From: Saccharothrix australiensis
GTDB taxonomy: Bacteria > Actinomycetota > Actinomycetes > Mycobacteriales > Pseudonocardiaceae
DNA: 64,000 nucleotides
NCBI RefSeq assembly: GCF_003634935.1
Contig: NZ_RBXO01000001.1
Span: 6,969,501-7,033,500 of the forward strand
Direction of reading: 5' to 3'
Shown here: piece by piece, positions 1 through 8,290 of the stretch
Numbering within the stretch: the first letter of the stretch is position 1
How the letters are laid out: each line of letters opens with the position of its first letter
The notes under the pieces: generated by a model
Databases searched by the model: none
What the model saw: only the letters and a program-made list of their open reading frames with translations
What the model was told of the DNA's origin: nothing
Translations under genes and position numbers: made by a program

Positions 1-218
1 TGGAGGCCGACGGGCTGGTCCGCCGCAACGCCCACCCGACCGACCGGCGCACCACGCTGGTCGAGATCACGGAGGAGGGCCACGTCCGGCGCGAGGCCGC
101 GACGCAGGCCGTGACCGAGGTCGACTTCGGCCTGCGCGGGCTCACCGAGCGGCAGACCGAGCAGCTGACCGAACTCCTGGCGAGGGTCCGCCGGGCCGTC
201 GGCGACTTCCAGGACTGA
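1..218 (+). CDS. MarR-family transcriptional regulator, C-terminal part
   Basis: This is the end of a gene that starts before the window; the reading frame begins at base 3 and stops with TGA at 216-218. The visible 71 residues include the wing of a winged helix: a basic turn with the motif HPTDRRTTLVEITEEG, as in MarR proteins, followed by a C-terminal dimerisation helix (LTERQTEQLTELLARVRRAV). MarR proteins bind DNA as dimers and often respond to small aromatic ligands. Only the C-terminal half is visible, so the ligand and target genes cannot be named. The phosphotransferase gene follows 38 bases later on the same strand and may be co-transcribed. Confidence 0.8.
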   Translation, partial: EADGLVRRNAHPTDRRTTLVEITEEGHVRREAATQAVTEVDFGLRGLTERQTEQLTELLARVRRAVGDFQD

Positions 219-256
219 CCGCTCCCCCGGCTTATCCCCTCGACGCCGCGCGCGGG

Positions 257-1336
257 GTGGTCCACGCTGCACACGTGCGAGAGGTCTTGGCGTTGCTGAC
301 GGTGGACGGCCGCCACGTGGGCACCGTGCCGCCGTTCACGGTGGACAGCCCGTGGTGGAACGACGTCGAGCCGGTGACGGCCCACTTGGACGCGGTGCTG
401 GGCGTGCCCACGAGCGTGCTCCGCCTCGTGTCCGCGACCGGTTCCGGGATGCGCGACGGCACGGTCACCTACCAGGTCGAACTCGCCGCCGCGCCGGACC
501 GCCTGTCCACACCGGACCCGTCGACCGGGGCCCGGCACGACTTCCCCGACACGCCGCTGCGGATGCCGTGGGCCCGACCCGGCGGCCCGGCGGCGCTCGT
601 GGCCTGGGCGGAGCGATCCGTGACCCGCACCGGTCCCGCCGTGCAGGTGAAGACGTGGAACCTGTCCTGCCTCTACCGCCTGCCGACCGACAGCGGGCAC
701 GTGTGGGCCAAGGAGTTCCCCTCGTTCATGGCCGACGAGGCCGAGGTGATCGCGCTCGTCGCGGCGGTCGACCCCGCGCTGGTGCCCCAAGTGCTCGCGG
801 CGGAACCCCGACGGCTGCTCATGGCGGAGTCCCCCGGCGCCGACTGCTGGCACCCGGCACCCGAGGTGATCACCGACATCGTGCCCCGCTGGGTCGCGGT
901 GCAGGCGGCCCTTGCAGGGCCCGCCCGCCTGCGGGTGCGGGGCGTGGACGTGCCCGCCTTCGGCCTGCCGCACACCCTGCTGCACGGCGACTTCCACCCC
1001 GGCAACTGGCGCTCGGGCGGGACGGTCCTGGACTGGGGCGACGCGCACTGGGGCCACCCGGCCCTGGACGCGGCCCGCCTGATCGACTTCGCACCCGCCG
1101 AGACCCGGCCGCTGATCGAGCGGACGTGGGCCGAGGCGTGGCGACGGCACCGACCCGACAGCGACCCGGAACGCGCGCTGGACCACGCGCGCTCGGCCGT
1201 GCACCTCGTGGGCGCGCTGGTGTACCAGGAGTTCCTGGACAACATCGAGGAGAGCGAACGGGTCTACCACGCCGGCGACCCGGAACGGGAGCTGGCGCTG
1301 GCTCAGTCCCGAGCGGTCCGCACCTCGTCCAGGTGA
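257..1336 (+). CDS. Aminoglycoside/choline-type phosphotransferase family protein
   Basis: A 359-residue protein with a kinase-like C-terminal two thirds. The Brenner-type catalytic loop is visible as HGDFHPGNW (about residues 243-251), followed by VLDWGDAHWGHPALD, the metal-binding aspartate of APH/choline-kinase enzymes. The first ~100 residues do not look like the usual APH N-lobe and may be an extra domain. Such enzymes phosphorylate small hydroxyl substrates using ATP; the substrate here is unknown, and resistance should not be assumed. The GTG at 257 gives the longest frame but has no clear ribosome-binding site; a GTG at 275 is an alternative. The 3' end overlaps the convergent DUF3817 gene by 34 bases. 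Confidence 0.75.
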   Translation: MVHAAHVREVLALLTVDGRHVGTVPPFTVDSPWWNDVEPVTAHLDAVLGVPTSVLRLVSATGSGMRDGTVTYQVELAAAPDRLSTPDPSTGARHDFPDTPLRMPWARPGGPAALVAWAERSVTRTGPAVQVKTWNLSCLYRLPTDSGHVWAKEFPSFMADEAEVIALVAAVDPALVPQVLAAEPRRLLMAESPGADCWHPAPEVITDIVPRWVAVQAALAGPARLRVRGVDVPAFGLPHTLLHGDFHPGNWRSGGTVLDWGDAHWGHPALDAARLIDFAPAETRPLIERTWAEAWRRHRPDSDPERALDHARSAVHLVGALVYQEFLDNIEESERVYHAGDPERELALAQSRAVRTSSR

Positions 1337-1617
1337 CCCTTCCGCTGCGCCCAGCGCTCGAACACGACGGTGCCGAACGGCGGGATGCTCGCCAGCAACG
1401 CCCAGATCGTCGTCCTGCGGTCCCAGCGGTGGGCGACCATGAGGGTGACGACCACGTACCCCACGAAGATCACCCCGTGGAGCGGGCCGAACACCTTGAC
1501 CCCGATCTCGTTGTTGACCACGACGTACTTGAAGAACATGCCGATCAACAACCCGGCCCACGACACGGCCTCGGCCAACGCAAGAAGACGGAAACGACCC
1601 TCGGGGGTGCTCAGCAT
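1303..1617 (-). CDS. DUF3817 small membrane protein
   Basis: A 104-residue protein with about three hydrophobic segments (around residues 10-30, 40-60 and 68-85), consistent with the DUF3817 family of actinobacterial integral membrane proteins. Characteristic stretches are EAVSWAGLLIGMFFKY and GPLHGVIFVGYVV. The ATG at 1617 was chosen because it gives the compact family-sized product; the frame stays open further upstream, but those residues are low-complexity and run into the repeat element. The molecular function of the family is not established. The gene converges on and slightly overlaps the phosphotransferase gene. Confidence 0.85.
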   Translation of the reverse strand: MLSTPEGRFRLLALAEAVSWAGLLIGMFFKYVVVNNEIGVKVFGPLHGVIFVGYVVVTLMVAHRWDRRTTIWALLASIPPFGTVVFERWAQRKGHLDEVRTARD

Positions 1618-1684
1618 GCCCCCATTGTGATGAGTGACCCCGCTCACCCCCGCCCAGGGTCCACCACCACGCAGCACCGCGCAG

Positions 1685-2234
1685 GACAGACCCAGGCCCA
1701 CCGCACCGCGCCGCGCAGACTTCTGGTCTCGTGTTCTCCCCGTATGGCCTGCCCGCAGGGCAACCACAGTCGGTCAGGGGGCGCAAGCACGCTTCACCGC
1801 TTGCGCCCCCTGACCGACTGTGGTGGTCTTTGACAGGCCATGCGGGGAGAACACGACGCCCTTGGCTTTTGTTTTTCCTCCCCGGAGGTCTGCCCAGCGG
1901 CGAGCGCCTTCTTTTTCTTTCGGCTGAGATCAGCACGGAAGTTCATCGGTTTTAGCGGGTCAAAGCCTAAAGAAGGGCGCTCGCCGCTGGGCAGGCCACC
2001 AAGGATGAGGGCAAAGCTTCTTCGAAGCTTTGCAAGCTTTTCAAGCTTCTTCGAAGCTTGAAAAGCTTTGGCTGCGTGTCATCCCCGTACGACCTGTCAA
2101 AGACCACCACGCTCGTCAGAGGGGCGCAAGCGGTGAAGCGTGCTTGCGCCCCTCTGACGAGCGTGGTTGCCCTGCGGGCAGGCCGTACGGGGATGACACG
2201 CAGCCCGCCCGAAGTGTGCCCTTGCGGGCGGGCT
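1685..2234. repeat. Modular palindromic element, copy A
   Basis: Non-coding, about 550 bases, filling the gap between DUF3817 and the ABC permease. It has three nested inverted repeats: hairpin H1 (1729-1856, 128 nt), a core repeat with 18-nt arms (1890-1907 and 1977-1994), and hairpin H2 (2071-2204, 134 nt). H1 and H2 have the same plan (outer stem, asymmetric internal loop with CCTGCCCGCAGG, 25-bp inner stem, 10-nt loop) but lie in opposite directions. Between core and H2 is a run of six AAGCTT palindromes (2013-2069). A nearly identical inverted copy lies at 19339-19886: H2 is identical over 134 nt and H1 differs at one base. Open frames inside it are by-products of the repeat. Confidence 0.9.
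2202..2234. terminator. GC-rich hairpin at the outer edge of repeat copy A
   Basis: A perfect 10-bp stem (AGCCCGCCCG / CGGGCGGGCT) with a 13-nt loop, just downstream of the ABC permease stop codon. It can serve as the terminator of the minus-strand ABC exporter operon. A comparable hairpin borders copy B. Confidence 0.6.
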
Positions 2235-2245
2235 GGTGGCGTTGG

Positions 2246-3289
2246 TCAGTCTTCCCAGCGGAAGACCTTTGCCGCGATGAAGCCCACCACGAGGGTGAAG
2301 CCGATCAGCACGGCCGACGGCAGCAGCAGCGCTTCCACGCCCTTGCCCCGCACGAGGACGTCGAGCATTCCGTCGTTCATGTGGCGGAGCGGGAAGATGT
2401 TCGACACCGCCTGGAGCCAGCCCGGCGCGTTCTGCACCGGGAAGAACGTCCCCGACAGGAACGCCATCGGCAGGATGACGATGTTCGCCGCGCCGCTCGC
2501 GGCTTCCTCGGTCTTGCAGAACGCACCGACGAGCATCCCGATGGCGAAGAACGCCGTGGTGCCGAGCACGAGCAGCGGCAGCGCCAGCCACCACTGGCCG
2601 GTCAGCTTCAGCCCGAACGGCGGCGTCAGGGCCACCGCCACGAAGACCACGCCCTGGGCGACCGCCGTGCCGATGCTGACCAGCACGCGCGAGCTGAGGA
2701 CCGTCGTCGGGCCGACGGGCGCCAAGCGGATACGGCGCAGCACCTGCTTCTTCCGCCACGCCACGAGGGTGATGGACGCGCCGAAGACACCGGAGATCGA
2801 CACCGCCCACGACAGGATGCCGGGTGTCAGGTACTGGATGGGCTTGAGCGACGAGTCCTCGACGGGCCTGGCGTCGAGCGTGAACGTCGGCCGCGTGCCG
2901 GTCGCCGCCAGGTTGGCCTGGTCGACCACGCCGGAGACGATCCCGACCACGGTCTGGGCCTGAACCTGGTCACTGGCCGCGAAGGTCAGCTCGACGTCGT
3001 CGCCGGTCACCGCCAGGAGCGCGGGCAGGTCGCCGTCGTGGACCTTCCGCCGCGCCGCGTCGGCGCTGTCGTGCCGCTCCAGCTCCAGCGCGCCGGTCCT
3101 CTCCAGCGCCGCGATCACGGGACCGTCGCCGACGACGGCGATCCTGGTCCGGTCGCCGCCGCCCTCCCGGAACAGCAGGCCGAACACGACCAGGAACATC
3201 AGCGGGAACAGGAAGACGAAGAACAGCGTCGTCCGGTCCCGCAGGAAGCCCTTCACCATCGCGGTGGACAGGCTCTTGAACGCGGTCAC
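2246..3289 (-). CDS. ABC-2 type transporter permease (drug-exporter type)
   Basis: A 347-residue membrane protein. A first transmembrane helix (TTLFFVFLFPLMFLVVFGLLF, about residues 20-40) is followed by a ~150-residue extracytoplasmic domain and then five hydrophobic helices in the C-terminal half, the usual ABC-2 membrane layout. It pairs with the ATPase encoded upstream: the GTG start overlaps the ATPase stop as GTGA, so the two are probably translationally coupled. A much longer in-frame reading upstream would overlap the whole ATPase gene and was rejected. Export of a lipid, drug or natural product is likely for this class; the substrate is unknown. Confidence 0.88.
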   Translation of the reverse strand: MTAFKSLSTAMVKGFLRDRTTLFFVFLFPLMFLVVFGLLFREGGGDRTRIAVVGDGPVIAALERTGALELERHDSADAARRKVHDGDLPALLAVTGDDVELTFAASDQVQAQTVVGIVSGVVDQANLAATGTRPTFTLDARPVEDSSLKPIQYLTPGILSWAVSISGVFGASITLVAWRKKQVLRRIRLAPVGPTTVLSSRVLVSIGTAVAQGVVFVAVALTPPFGLKLTGQWWLALPLLVLGTTAFFAIGMLVGAFCKTEEAASGAANIVILPMAFLSGTFFPVQNAPGWLQAVSNIFPLRHMNDGMLDVLVRGKGVEALLLPSAVLIGFTLVVGFIAAKVFRWED

Positions 3290-4200
3290 GCGCGGTACTC
3301 CCGTCCGGTCAGGCTGAGGAACACGTCCTCCAACGTGGCCGTGCGCACCTGGAGACCGTCGAGCGTCCCGCGCTCGGCGAGCGCGGACAGCACGGGCGCG
3401 GGTTTGCGGGTCGAGATGGTCAGCGAGACCTCGTCCTCCTGGGCCTGCTCGACGCCGGCGATCGCCTTCGCCTCCGCCAGCGGCAGGCTGCCCTTCTGGA
3501 GCACGACGTGGGTCGGCGCGTCGAGGCCGCGCACGAGGGTGGCGGGCGCGTCGAGCGCCAGGACCCGGCCCCGGTCCATGATCGCCACGCGGTCGCACAG
3601 GATCTCGGCCTCGTCGAGGTAGTGCGTCGTGTAGACGATGGTCTTGCCGCGCGCCTGGATCGCCCGCAGCACGTCCCACAGGTTGCGCCTGGCCTGCGGG
3701 TCCAGGGCCGCGGTCGGCTCGTCCAGGAAGACGACGTCCGGGTCGTGGACCAGGGCGCAGGCGATGGACAGGCGTTGCCGCTGGCCGCCGGAGAGCTTGT
3801 TCTCCTGCACGTCGGCCTTGTCGGTCAGCCCCACCAGTTCCAGCATCTCGTCGGCCTTCGCGGCGGTGACGCCGTACAGCGAGCCGAACGTCTGCAACTG
3901 CTCCCGAGCGGTGAGCTTCTCGAAGAAGCTGGACGCCTGGAGCTGCACGCCGATCCTGGGCAGCAGGTCCGCGTTGCGCGGCCACGGGTCCAGGCCGAGC
4001 AGCGTCACCGCGCCCGAGTCCGCCTTGCGCAGGCCCTCGACGATCTCCAGGGTGGTGGTCTTGCCCGCCCCGTTCGGCCCGAGGATGCCGAAGAACTCCC
4101 CCTCGGCGACGGTGAACGAGACACCGTCCACCGCCTTCAAGTCACCGTAGTGCTTGCGGATGTCCGCGACCACGACGGCTGGTATGCGCGCCCCTGTCAT
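3286..4200 (-). CDS. ABC transporter ATP-binding protein (DrrA/CcmA-like)
   Basis: A 304-residue nucleotide-binding subunit. Walker A is GPNGAGKTTT (about residue 43), the signature motif is LSGGQRQRLSIA, Walker B is PDVVFLDEPTAALD, and the switch histidine lies in TTHYLDEAE. The long C-terminal tail after the ATPase core is typical of exporter ATPases of the DrrA group. The ATG at 4200 was chosen because the family N-terminus (VVADIRKHYGDLKAVDGVSF) follows shortly after; the frame continues upstream without a better start. It forms an operon with the permease (4-base overlap). Self-resistance or efflux is a reasonable guess, not a demonstrated role. Confidence 0.92.
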   Translation of the reverse strand: MTGARIPAVVVADIRKHYGDLKAVDGVSFTVAEGEFFGILGPNGAGKTTTLEIVEGLRKADSGAVTLLGLDPWPRNADLLPRIGVQLQASSFFEKLTAREQLQTFGSLYGVTAAKADEMLELVGLTDKADVQENKLSGGQRQRLSIACALVHDPDVVFLDEPTAALDPQARRNLWDVLRAIQARGKTIVYTTHYLDEAEILCDRVAIMDRGRVLALDAPATLVRGLDAPTHVVLQKGSLPLAEAKAIAGVEQAQEDEVSLTISTRKPAPVLSALAERGTLDGLQVRTATLEDVFLSLTGREYRA

Positions 4201-4354
4201 GGCCAGGAAGGTAAGCCCTCGCGACCGCCCCGCGGGGCCATCTCGACCATCCGAGAGACAAAAGTGAGCAAATCTCGTACCTTCCATCGACCTCGCGGTC
4301 CCGCGAACGACACCTTGATCGCACCGCGCACCCGCTCGGTCGCCCGGCGTGAGG

Positions 4355-6658
4355 TCAGGCGTCGGAGCACGGCGACGGCGGCGCGGCGGCCGGGTCGGTG
4401 CCCCAGGTGGCCTCCGCCGGGTCGGAGGTCAGGTCGAAGGCCACCTCGGCGCCGGCGACGAGGGTCTCGTGGTCCAGCCAGATCCGGTCGTGCGGCGCGC
4501 CGTCCACGGTCGCGGCCTTGACGTACTGGAGGCGGGCGGTGTCCGTGCCGGGCGCGGTGAGGGTGAGGTCGCGGCCCGGTCCCAGGTGAACCACGGCCCG
4601 GCCGAACCTCGGCGCGTGCAGCAGGAACCGGCCGGTGCCCGGTGTCGGCGGGTAGAGGCCGAGGGCGCTGAACACGTACCAGGCGGACATCGTGCCGAGG
4701 TCGTCGTTGCCGGTGACGCCGTTGGGCGCGTCGACGAACAGCGTCTGCGCCGCGCGGTTCACCGCCGAGGTCTTCCACGGCTGCCCGAACAGCGCGTACA
4801 TCCAGGGCGCGTGCAGGTCCGGCTCGTTGTTGGGGTTGTAGCGGAACTGGTTGTAGTAGTCGTAAGGACCGACGACCCACTTCTTGCGCACGGTGCCGGC
4901 CGGGTCGGCGACCAGGTCCGCGTAGGCGAAGAAGTCGTCCAGCCGGGCGGCGGCCCGCTCCCGGCCGCCCAGGCGGGCCACCAGGCCCGGCACGTCCTGC
5001 TGCGCCAGCCACTGGTACTGCCAGGCCGTGCCCTCGTGGAAGCCGTCCTTGCCCTGCGGGGTGAACGGGTCCAACCACCGGCCGTCGGCGGTCTTCGGCC
5101 GGGGGAAACCGGTGAAGCCGCGGTCGGCCACCGCGTCGTCCCACAGGACGCGGTAGTTGCGACCGCGCCGGCACAGCTCCGCCGCGTCCCCCGGGTGGCC
5201 CAGCGCTTCCGCCATGATCGACAGCGACGCGTCGGCCAGCGCGTACTCCAGCGTGGCGGACGCGCCGTGGTGCGGGTCGACGTCCTGCCCCTTCTTGGGG
5301 AAGTCCCGGTCGAACTGGACGAACCCGTTCGCCAGGTACGAGGGGTTGCCCGCGCGGCCCTCGAACGGCGACCGCGCGGGCGGCACCCCGGTGGCGTTCT
5401 CCAGCAGCGCCGCGTAAGCCCGGTCCGCCAAGCCCTCCAGCGCGCCGAACCGCCAGAGGTCCACCAGGAAGGGGGTGACCGGGTCACCCGTCATCGTGTT
5501 CGTCTCCTGGTTGGCGTACGCCCAGCGCGGCAGCCAGCCGCCCTGCTCGCGGATCGCCAGGACGGATCGCGCCACGTCCTTCGCGCGGTCCGGGCGGAGC
5601 AGGGCGAGGAGCTGGTTGTGCGCGCGGTAGGTGTCCCACAGGGAGAAGTACTCGTAGTACGTCCAGCCGTCGGCGGTGTGCACCCGGTCGTCGAAACCCC
5701 GGTAGCGGCCGTCGATGTCGTTGCCCGTCAACGGTTGCAGCAGCACGTGGTACAGCGCCGTGTAGAAGACGGTGCGGTCGCGCGCGTCGGCCGCGTCGAC
5801 GTCGATCGACCGGAGCTCGTCCCGCCACGCCGATTGCGCGGCGGCGCGCAGCGCGTCGAACGGCTTGCCGCGCGCCTCCGCCAGGTTCTTCACCGCGCCC
5901 TCGGCGTCGACGTGCGAGATCGCCGTCGCGGCGGTGACGGGTCCGCCGTCGAACGCCACCCACTGGCCGCGCAGCCCCTCGCCGCCCTCGGGGCCGCCCC
6001 AGTTCCCGGTCCGCGTGAACGGCCGGTCGAACGTCGTGGTGAAGTACGTCGTGTACGGCTTGCCGCCGCAGAACGCCTGTGCCGTCACGTGACCCGCGAG
6101 CGTCCGGTCGTCCACCACGCGGATCGCGCTGCCGGACACCGGCTCCCGGTCGTTGGCCTGCCCCACGTTCACCAGCACGTGCGGTGTGCCGCCCGCCGGG
6201 AACGTGAACCGCTCGACCCCGGTCCGCGTGGTGGCGGTGCTCTCCACGCCGACGCCGGACGCCAGCCGCACCCGGTAGTCGCCGGGCCGGCCGACCTCGC
6301 CGTCGTGCGAGTAGCCCACGCCGTACCGGCGGTGGTCGAACGTCGACGGCAGTCCGGTGGTCGGCAGGATCGACACGAGGCCGCCCTGTTCCGAGCAGCC
6401 CGCGCCGGACAGGAAGAAGTGCCCGAACCCGCGGATCACCGGATCGTCGTAACGCCAGCCCGCGTAATGCGAGCCGATCGGGCTGGAATGCGCCATGCCG
6501 AACGGCATGGAGGCACCGGGGAACGTGTTGCCCTCGTCCTTCGTGCCGATGAACGTGTTCACCGACTCGACCGGGTCCGCCCACGCGTCCGCCGCCACGG
6601 GTGTCACCATAGCGGCCAAAACCGGGAATACCAGCAGCATCCGCGACACGACGGCCAC
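4355..6658 (-). CDS. Secreted GH92 family glycosidase (alpha-1,2-mannosidase type)
   Basis: A glycoside hydrolase family 92 protein of about 767 residues with a signal peptide (MLLVFPVLAAMVTPVAADAWA, cleavage after AWA). GH92 hallmarks are the N-terminal VNTFIGTKDEGNTFPGASMP, the GAGCSEQGG strand, the catalytic-acid region EGTAWQYQW, and GNDDLGTMSAWYVFSALGLYP near the C-terminus. GH92 enzymes are calcium-dependent exo-alpha-mannosidases that trim mannans and N-glycans. The start is uncertain: GTG at 6658 is proposed, with ATG at 6640 and GTG at 6670 or 6736 as alternatives. A lectin gene lies directly upstream, so the two may act on the same glycan outside the cell. Confidence 0.9.
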   Translation of the reverse strand: MAVVSRMLLVFPVLAAMVTPVAADAWADPVESVNTFIGTKDEGNTFPGASMPFGMAHSSPIGSHYAGWRYDDPVIRGFGHFFLSGAGCSEQGGLVSILPTTGLPSTFDHRRYGVGYSHDGEVGRPGDYRVRLASGVGVESTATTRTGVERFTFPAGGTPHVLVNVGQANDREPVSGSAIRVVDDRTLAGHVTAQAFCGGKPYTTYFTTTFDRPFTRTGNWGGPEGGEGLRGQWVAFDGGPVTAATAISHVDAEGAVKNLAEARGKPFDALRAAAQSAWRDELRSIDVDAADARDRTVFYTALYHVLLQPLTGNDIDGRYRGFDDRVHTADGWTYYEYFSLWDTYRAHNQLLALLRPDRAKDVARSVLAIREQGGWLPRWAYANQETNTMTGDPVTPFLVDLWRFGALEGLADRAYAALLENATGVPPARSPFEGRAGNPSYLANGFVQFDRDFPKKGQDVDPHHGASATLEYALADASLSIMAEALGHPGDAAELCRRGRNYRVLWDDAVADRGFTGFPRPKTADGRWLDPFTPQGKDGFHEGTAWQYQWLAQQDVPGLVARLGGRERAAARLDDFFAYADLVADPAGTVRKKWVVGPYDYYNQFRYNPNNEPDLHAPWMYALFGQPWKTSAVNRAAQTLFVDAPNGVTGNDDLGTMSAWYVFSALGLYPPTPGTGRFLLHAPRFGRAVVHLGPGRDLTLTAPGTDTARLQYVKAATVDGAPHDRIWLDHETLVAGAEVAFDLTSDPAEATWGTDPAAAPPSPCSDA

Positions 6659-6745
6659 GTTATTGCGGACGGGTGCGCGCGGCCACCCGGATGGACGACC
6701 GCGGTGTGCGGCCACCCGGAAGGAGGGCGACCGCACGTGTCCCGA

Positions 6746-7291
6746 TCAGCGCCAGCGCTGGTTCGCGCCACCGTGGTAGTCCCACTGGACGATCTTGCCG
6801 CCGTTCTGCTGCGACCAGTCGTAGACCTCCAGCGCCTTGCCGCTGTGCTTGCTGATGTACCGCAGGCTGTTGGTGTCGTTGTTCCACGACTGCGCCCAGC
6901 GCTGGTTGTTGCCCCCGTGGCAGTCCCACTGGACGATCTTGCCGCCGTTGGCCGTCGACCAGTTGTAGACGTCCGCGCACTTCCCGCTGTGCGCGCTCTT
7001 CAGCGAGTAGCTGCCGTCGTCGTGCCGGATGAAGGTCCACAGCTGGTTGTTGCCGTAGTGGCAGTCCCACTGGACGAGGTCCCCGCCGTTGGCCGTGGAC
7101 CACTCGTAGACGTCCAGGCACTTGCCGCTGTTGTCGTTGCGCAGGGGGTAGGTGCCGTTCACCGCGAGTGCGCGGCCCTGGTCCGTCGCGACGGAGACGT
7201 CCTGGGGGTCGGCGGACGCGCCGGCGGGCGCCACGAGCAGCGCCAGCACCGCCGAGGCTCCCGTCAAGAAACTCACCGTGATTCGCCTCAT
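6746..7291 (-). CDS. Secreted ricin-type beta-trefoil lectin
   Basis: A 181-residue protein: signal peptide (MRRITVSFLTGASAVLALLVAPAGASA) followed by one beta-trefoil carbohydrate-binding domain. Three internal repeats are plain, each with a GKCLDVY/GKALEVY-like strand, an NGG turn, and a QLW or QRW motif (residues QLW, QRW, QRW), as in CBM13/ricin B. No catalytic domain is attached. The ATG at 7291 has a GGGAG ribosome-binding site 8 bases upstream; an in-frame ATG five codons earlier lacks one. It is followed on the same strand by the GH92 gene and is divergent from the SARP gene, which could regulate it. Confidence 0.9.
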   Translation of the reverse strand: MRRITVSFLTGASAVLALLVAPAGASADPQDVSVATDQGRALAVNGTYPLRNDNSGKCLDVYEWSTANGGDLVQWDCHYGNNQLWTFIRHDDGSYSLKSAHSGKCADVYNWSTANGGKIVQWDCHGGNNQRWAQSWNNDTNSLRYISKHSGKALEVYDWSQQNGGKIVQWDYHGGANQRWR

Positions 7292-7404
7292 CGGGTCTTC
7301 TCCCAATAGTAGAGGTAACGACCGGCACAGTCTGGGAGAACGTCCTTAAAGACGGCTGATTCTGGGCTGAACAACCGCCATCGACGGGACTCGGGAGGCA
7401 GCGG

Positions 7405-8133
7405 GTGAACTTCAAGGTGCTCGGTGAAGTGAGCATGTGGAAAGGGCACCAGGTAATTCCATTGGGTGGTCCTCGGATACGAGCGCTACTGGCTGTACTA
7501 CTGCTGGAAGCCGACCGGGTGGTATCCGTAGATCGAATCATTCGGTTGTTCTGGGAAGACGACGTGCCGGTCACGGCGCGCAACGCCGTCCAGGGGCTGG
7601 TGGCGGCCCTGCGCCGGACGCTGCGCGCGGCCCCGGAGGTGCACCTGGTCACGCGCGGCCCCGGCTACCTGCTCCAGGTCGACCCCGATCGGGTGGACGT
7701 GTTCCGCTTCCGCGCCGAGGTGGAGCGGGCGCGCACGCTGCCCGATCGGGAGGCGGCGGTCGTGCTGCGGGACGCGCTGGCGCTGTGGCGGGGCGCGCCG
7801 ATGGCCGACATCCCGTTCGAGTCGGTGCGGGTCCGGCTCGGCGGCGTGCTCGAACAGGAGCTGCTGGCCGCGCGGGAGATGCGCGCGGAGGTCGAGCTGC
7901 GGCTGGGCAGGCACCGCGACCTCGTGCCGGAGCTGACCCGGCTGGCGGACGAGCACCCGGTCCGCGAGTCGCTGCACCGGCTGCTGATCCTCGCGCAGCA
8001 CCGCAGCGGGTGCACGGCGGAGGCCCTGGAGACCTACCGGCGGCTGAGCCACCGGCTGGTCACCGAGTACGGCATCACCACCGGCCCGGCGCTGCGCGAG
8101 CTGCACGAGGGGATGTTGAGGAGTTGTGTTTGA
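7405..8133 (+). CDS. SARP-family (AfsR/DnrI-like) transcriptional activator, small type
   Basis: A 242-residue protein with the two domains of Streptomyces antibiotic regulatory proteins: an OmpR-like winged helix (about residues 15-90, with the conserved GGPRIRALLAVLLLEADRVVSVDRI) and a bacterial transcriptional activation domain (about 95-240, rich in helices and arginine). There is no ATPase or TPR extension. SARPs usually activate secondary-metabolite clusters by binding direct heptamer repeats near the -35 box. No biosynthetic cluster is visible here, so its targets are probably the divergent lectin/GH92 pair or genes elsewhere. The GTG start has a GGGAGG site nearby. Its first ~50 codons are less GC-biased than the rest. 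Confidence 0.88.
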   Translation: MNFKVLGEVSMWKGHQVIPLGGPRIRALLAVLLLEADRVVSVDRIIRLFWEDDVPVTARNAVQGLVAALRRTLRAAPEVHLVTRGPGYLLQVDPDRVDVFRFRAEVERARTLPDREAAVVLRDALALWRGAPMADIPFESVRVRLGGVLEQELLAAREMRAEVELRLGRHRDLVPELTRLADEHPVRESLHRLLILAQHRSGCTAEALETYRRLSHRLVTEYGITTGPALRELHEGMLRSCV

Positions 8134-8166
8134 GGTGTGTCTGATGGCCCGACTCCGTCGGGCGGC

Positions 8167-8290
8167 TGTGTTGGATTGGCCCGACTCCGTCGGGCGGCTC
8201 GGCCGCCTGTTAGTCGGCGGCTCGCGGGGCGGGTTGCGCCGATCGAAAAGCGTGATCGGCGAAACCCGCGCCGCGAACCGCCGACGCGGC
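8167..8290. repeat. Covarying hairpin repeat, unit 1
   Basis: First of two head-to-tail ~124-bp units in the convergent gap between the SARP and GH92 genes. Each unit starts TGTTGRATKGGCC, forms a short hairpin CCCGAC-TCC-GTCGGG, then a long hairpin ending in the loop motif GATCGAAAAGCGTGATC. A truncated extra copy of the first hairpin precedes it (8143-8166). Together with unit 2 and flanking sequence this accounts for the whole 8134-8492 gap. Confidence 0.85.

Noticed and set aside
257-1336. Aminoglycoside resistance gene
   Set aside because: Only the generic kinase motifs are present; substrate-binding residues of known resistance enzymes cannot be recognised.
1685-2234. Insertion sequence
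   Set aside because: No transposase or terminal target duplication is visible; a non-autonomous element remains possible.
1731-2810. Several apparent genes in the palindromic element and their relatives near 19400-19770
   Set aside because: The frames arise from repeated hairpin arms, are mirrored in both copies and show no codon bias; they are likely sources of spurious hypothetical proteins.
2246-3985. A 579-codon reading for the ABC permease
   Set aside because: The first 232 codons overlap the ATPase gene and are not protein-like; the GTG at 3289 gives the family-sized permease and GTGA coupling.
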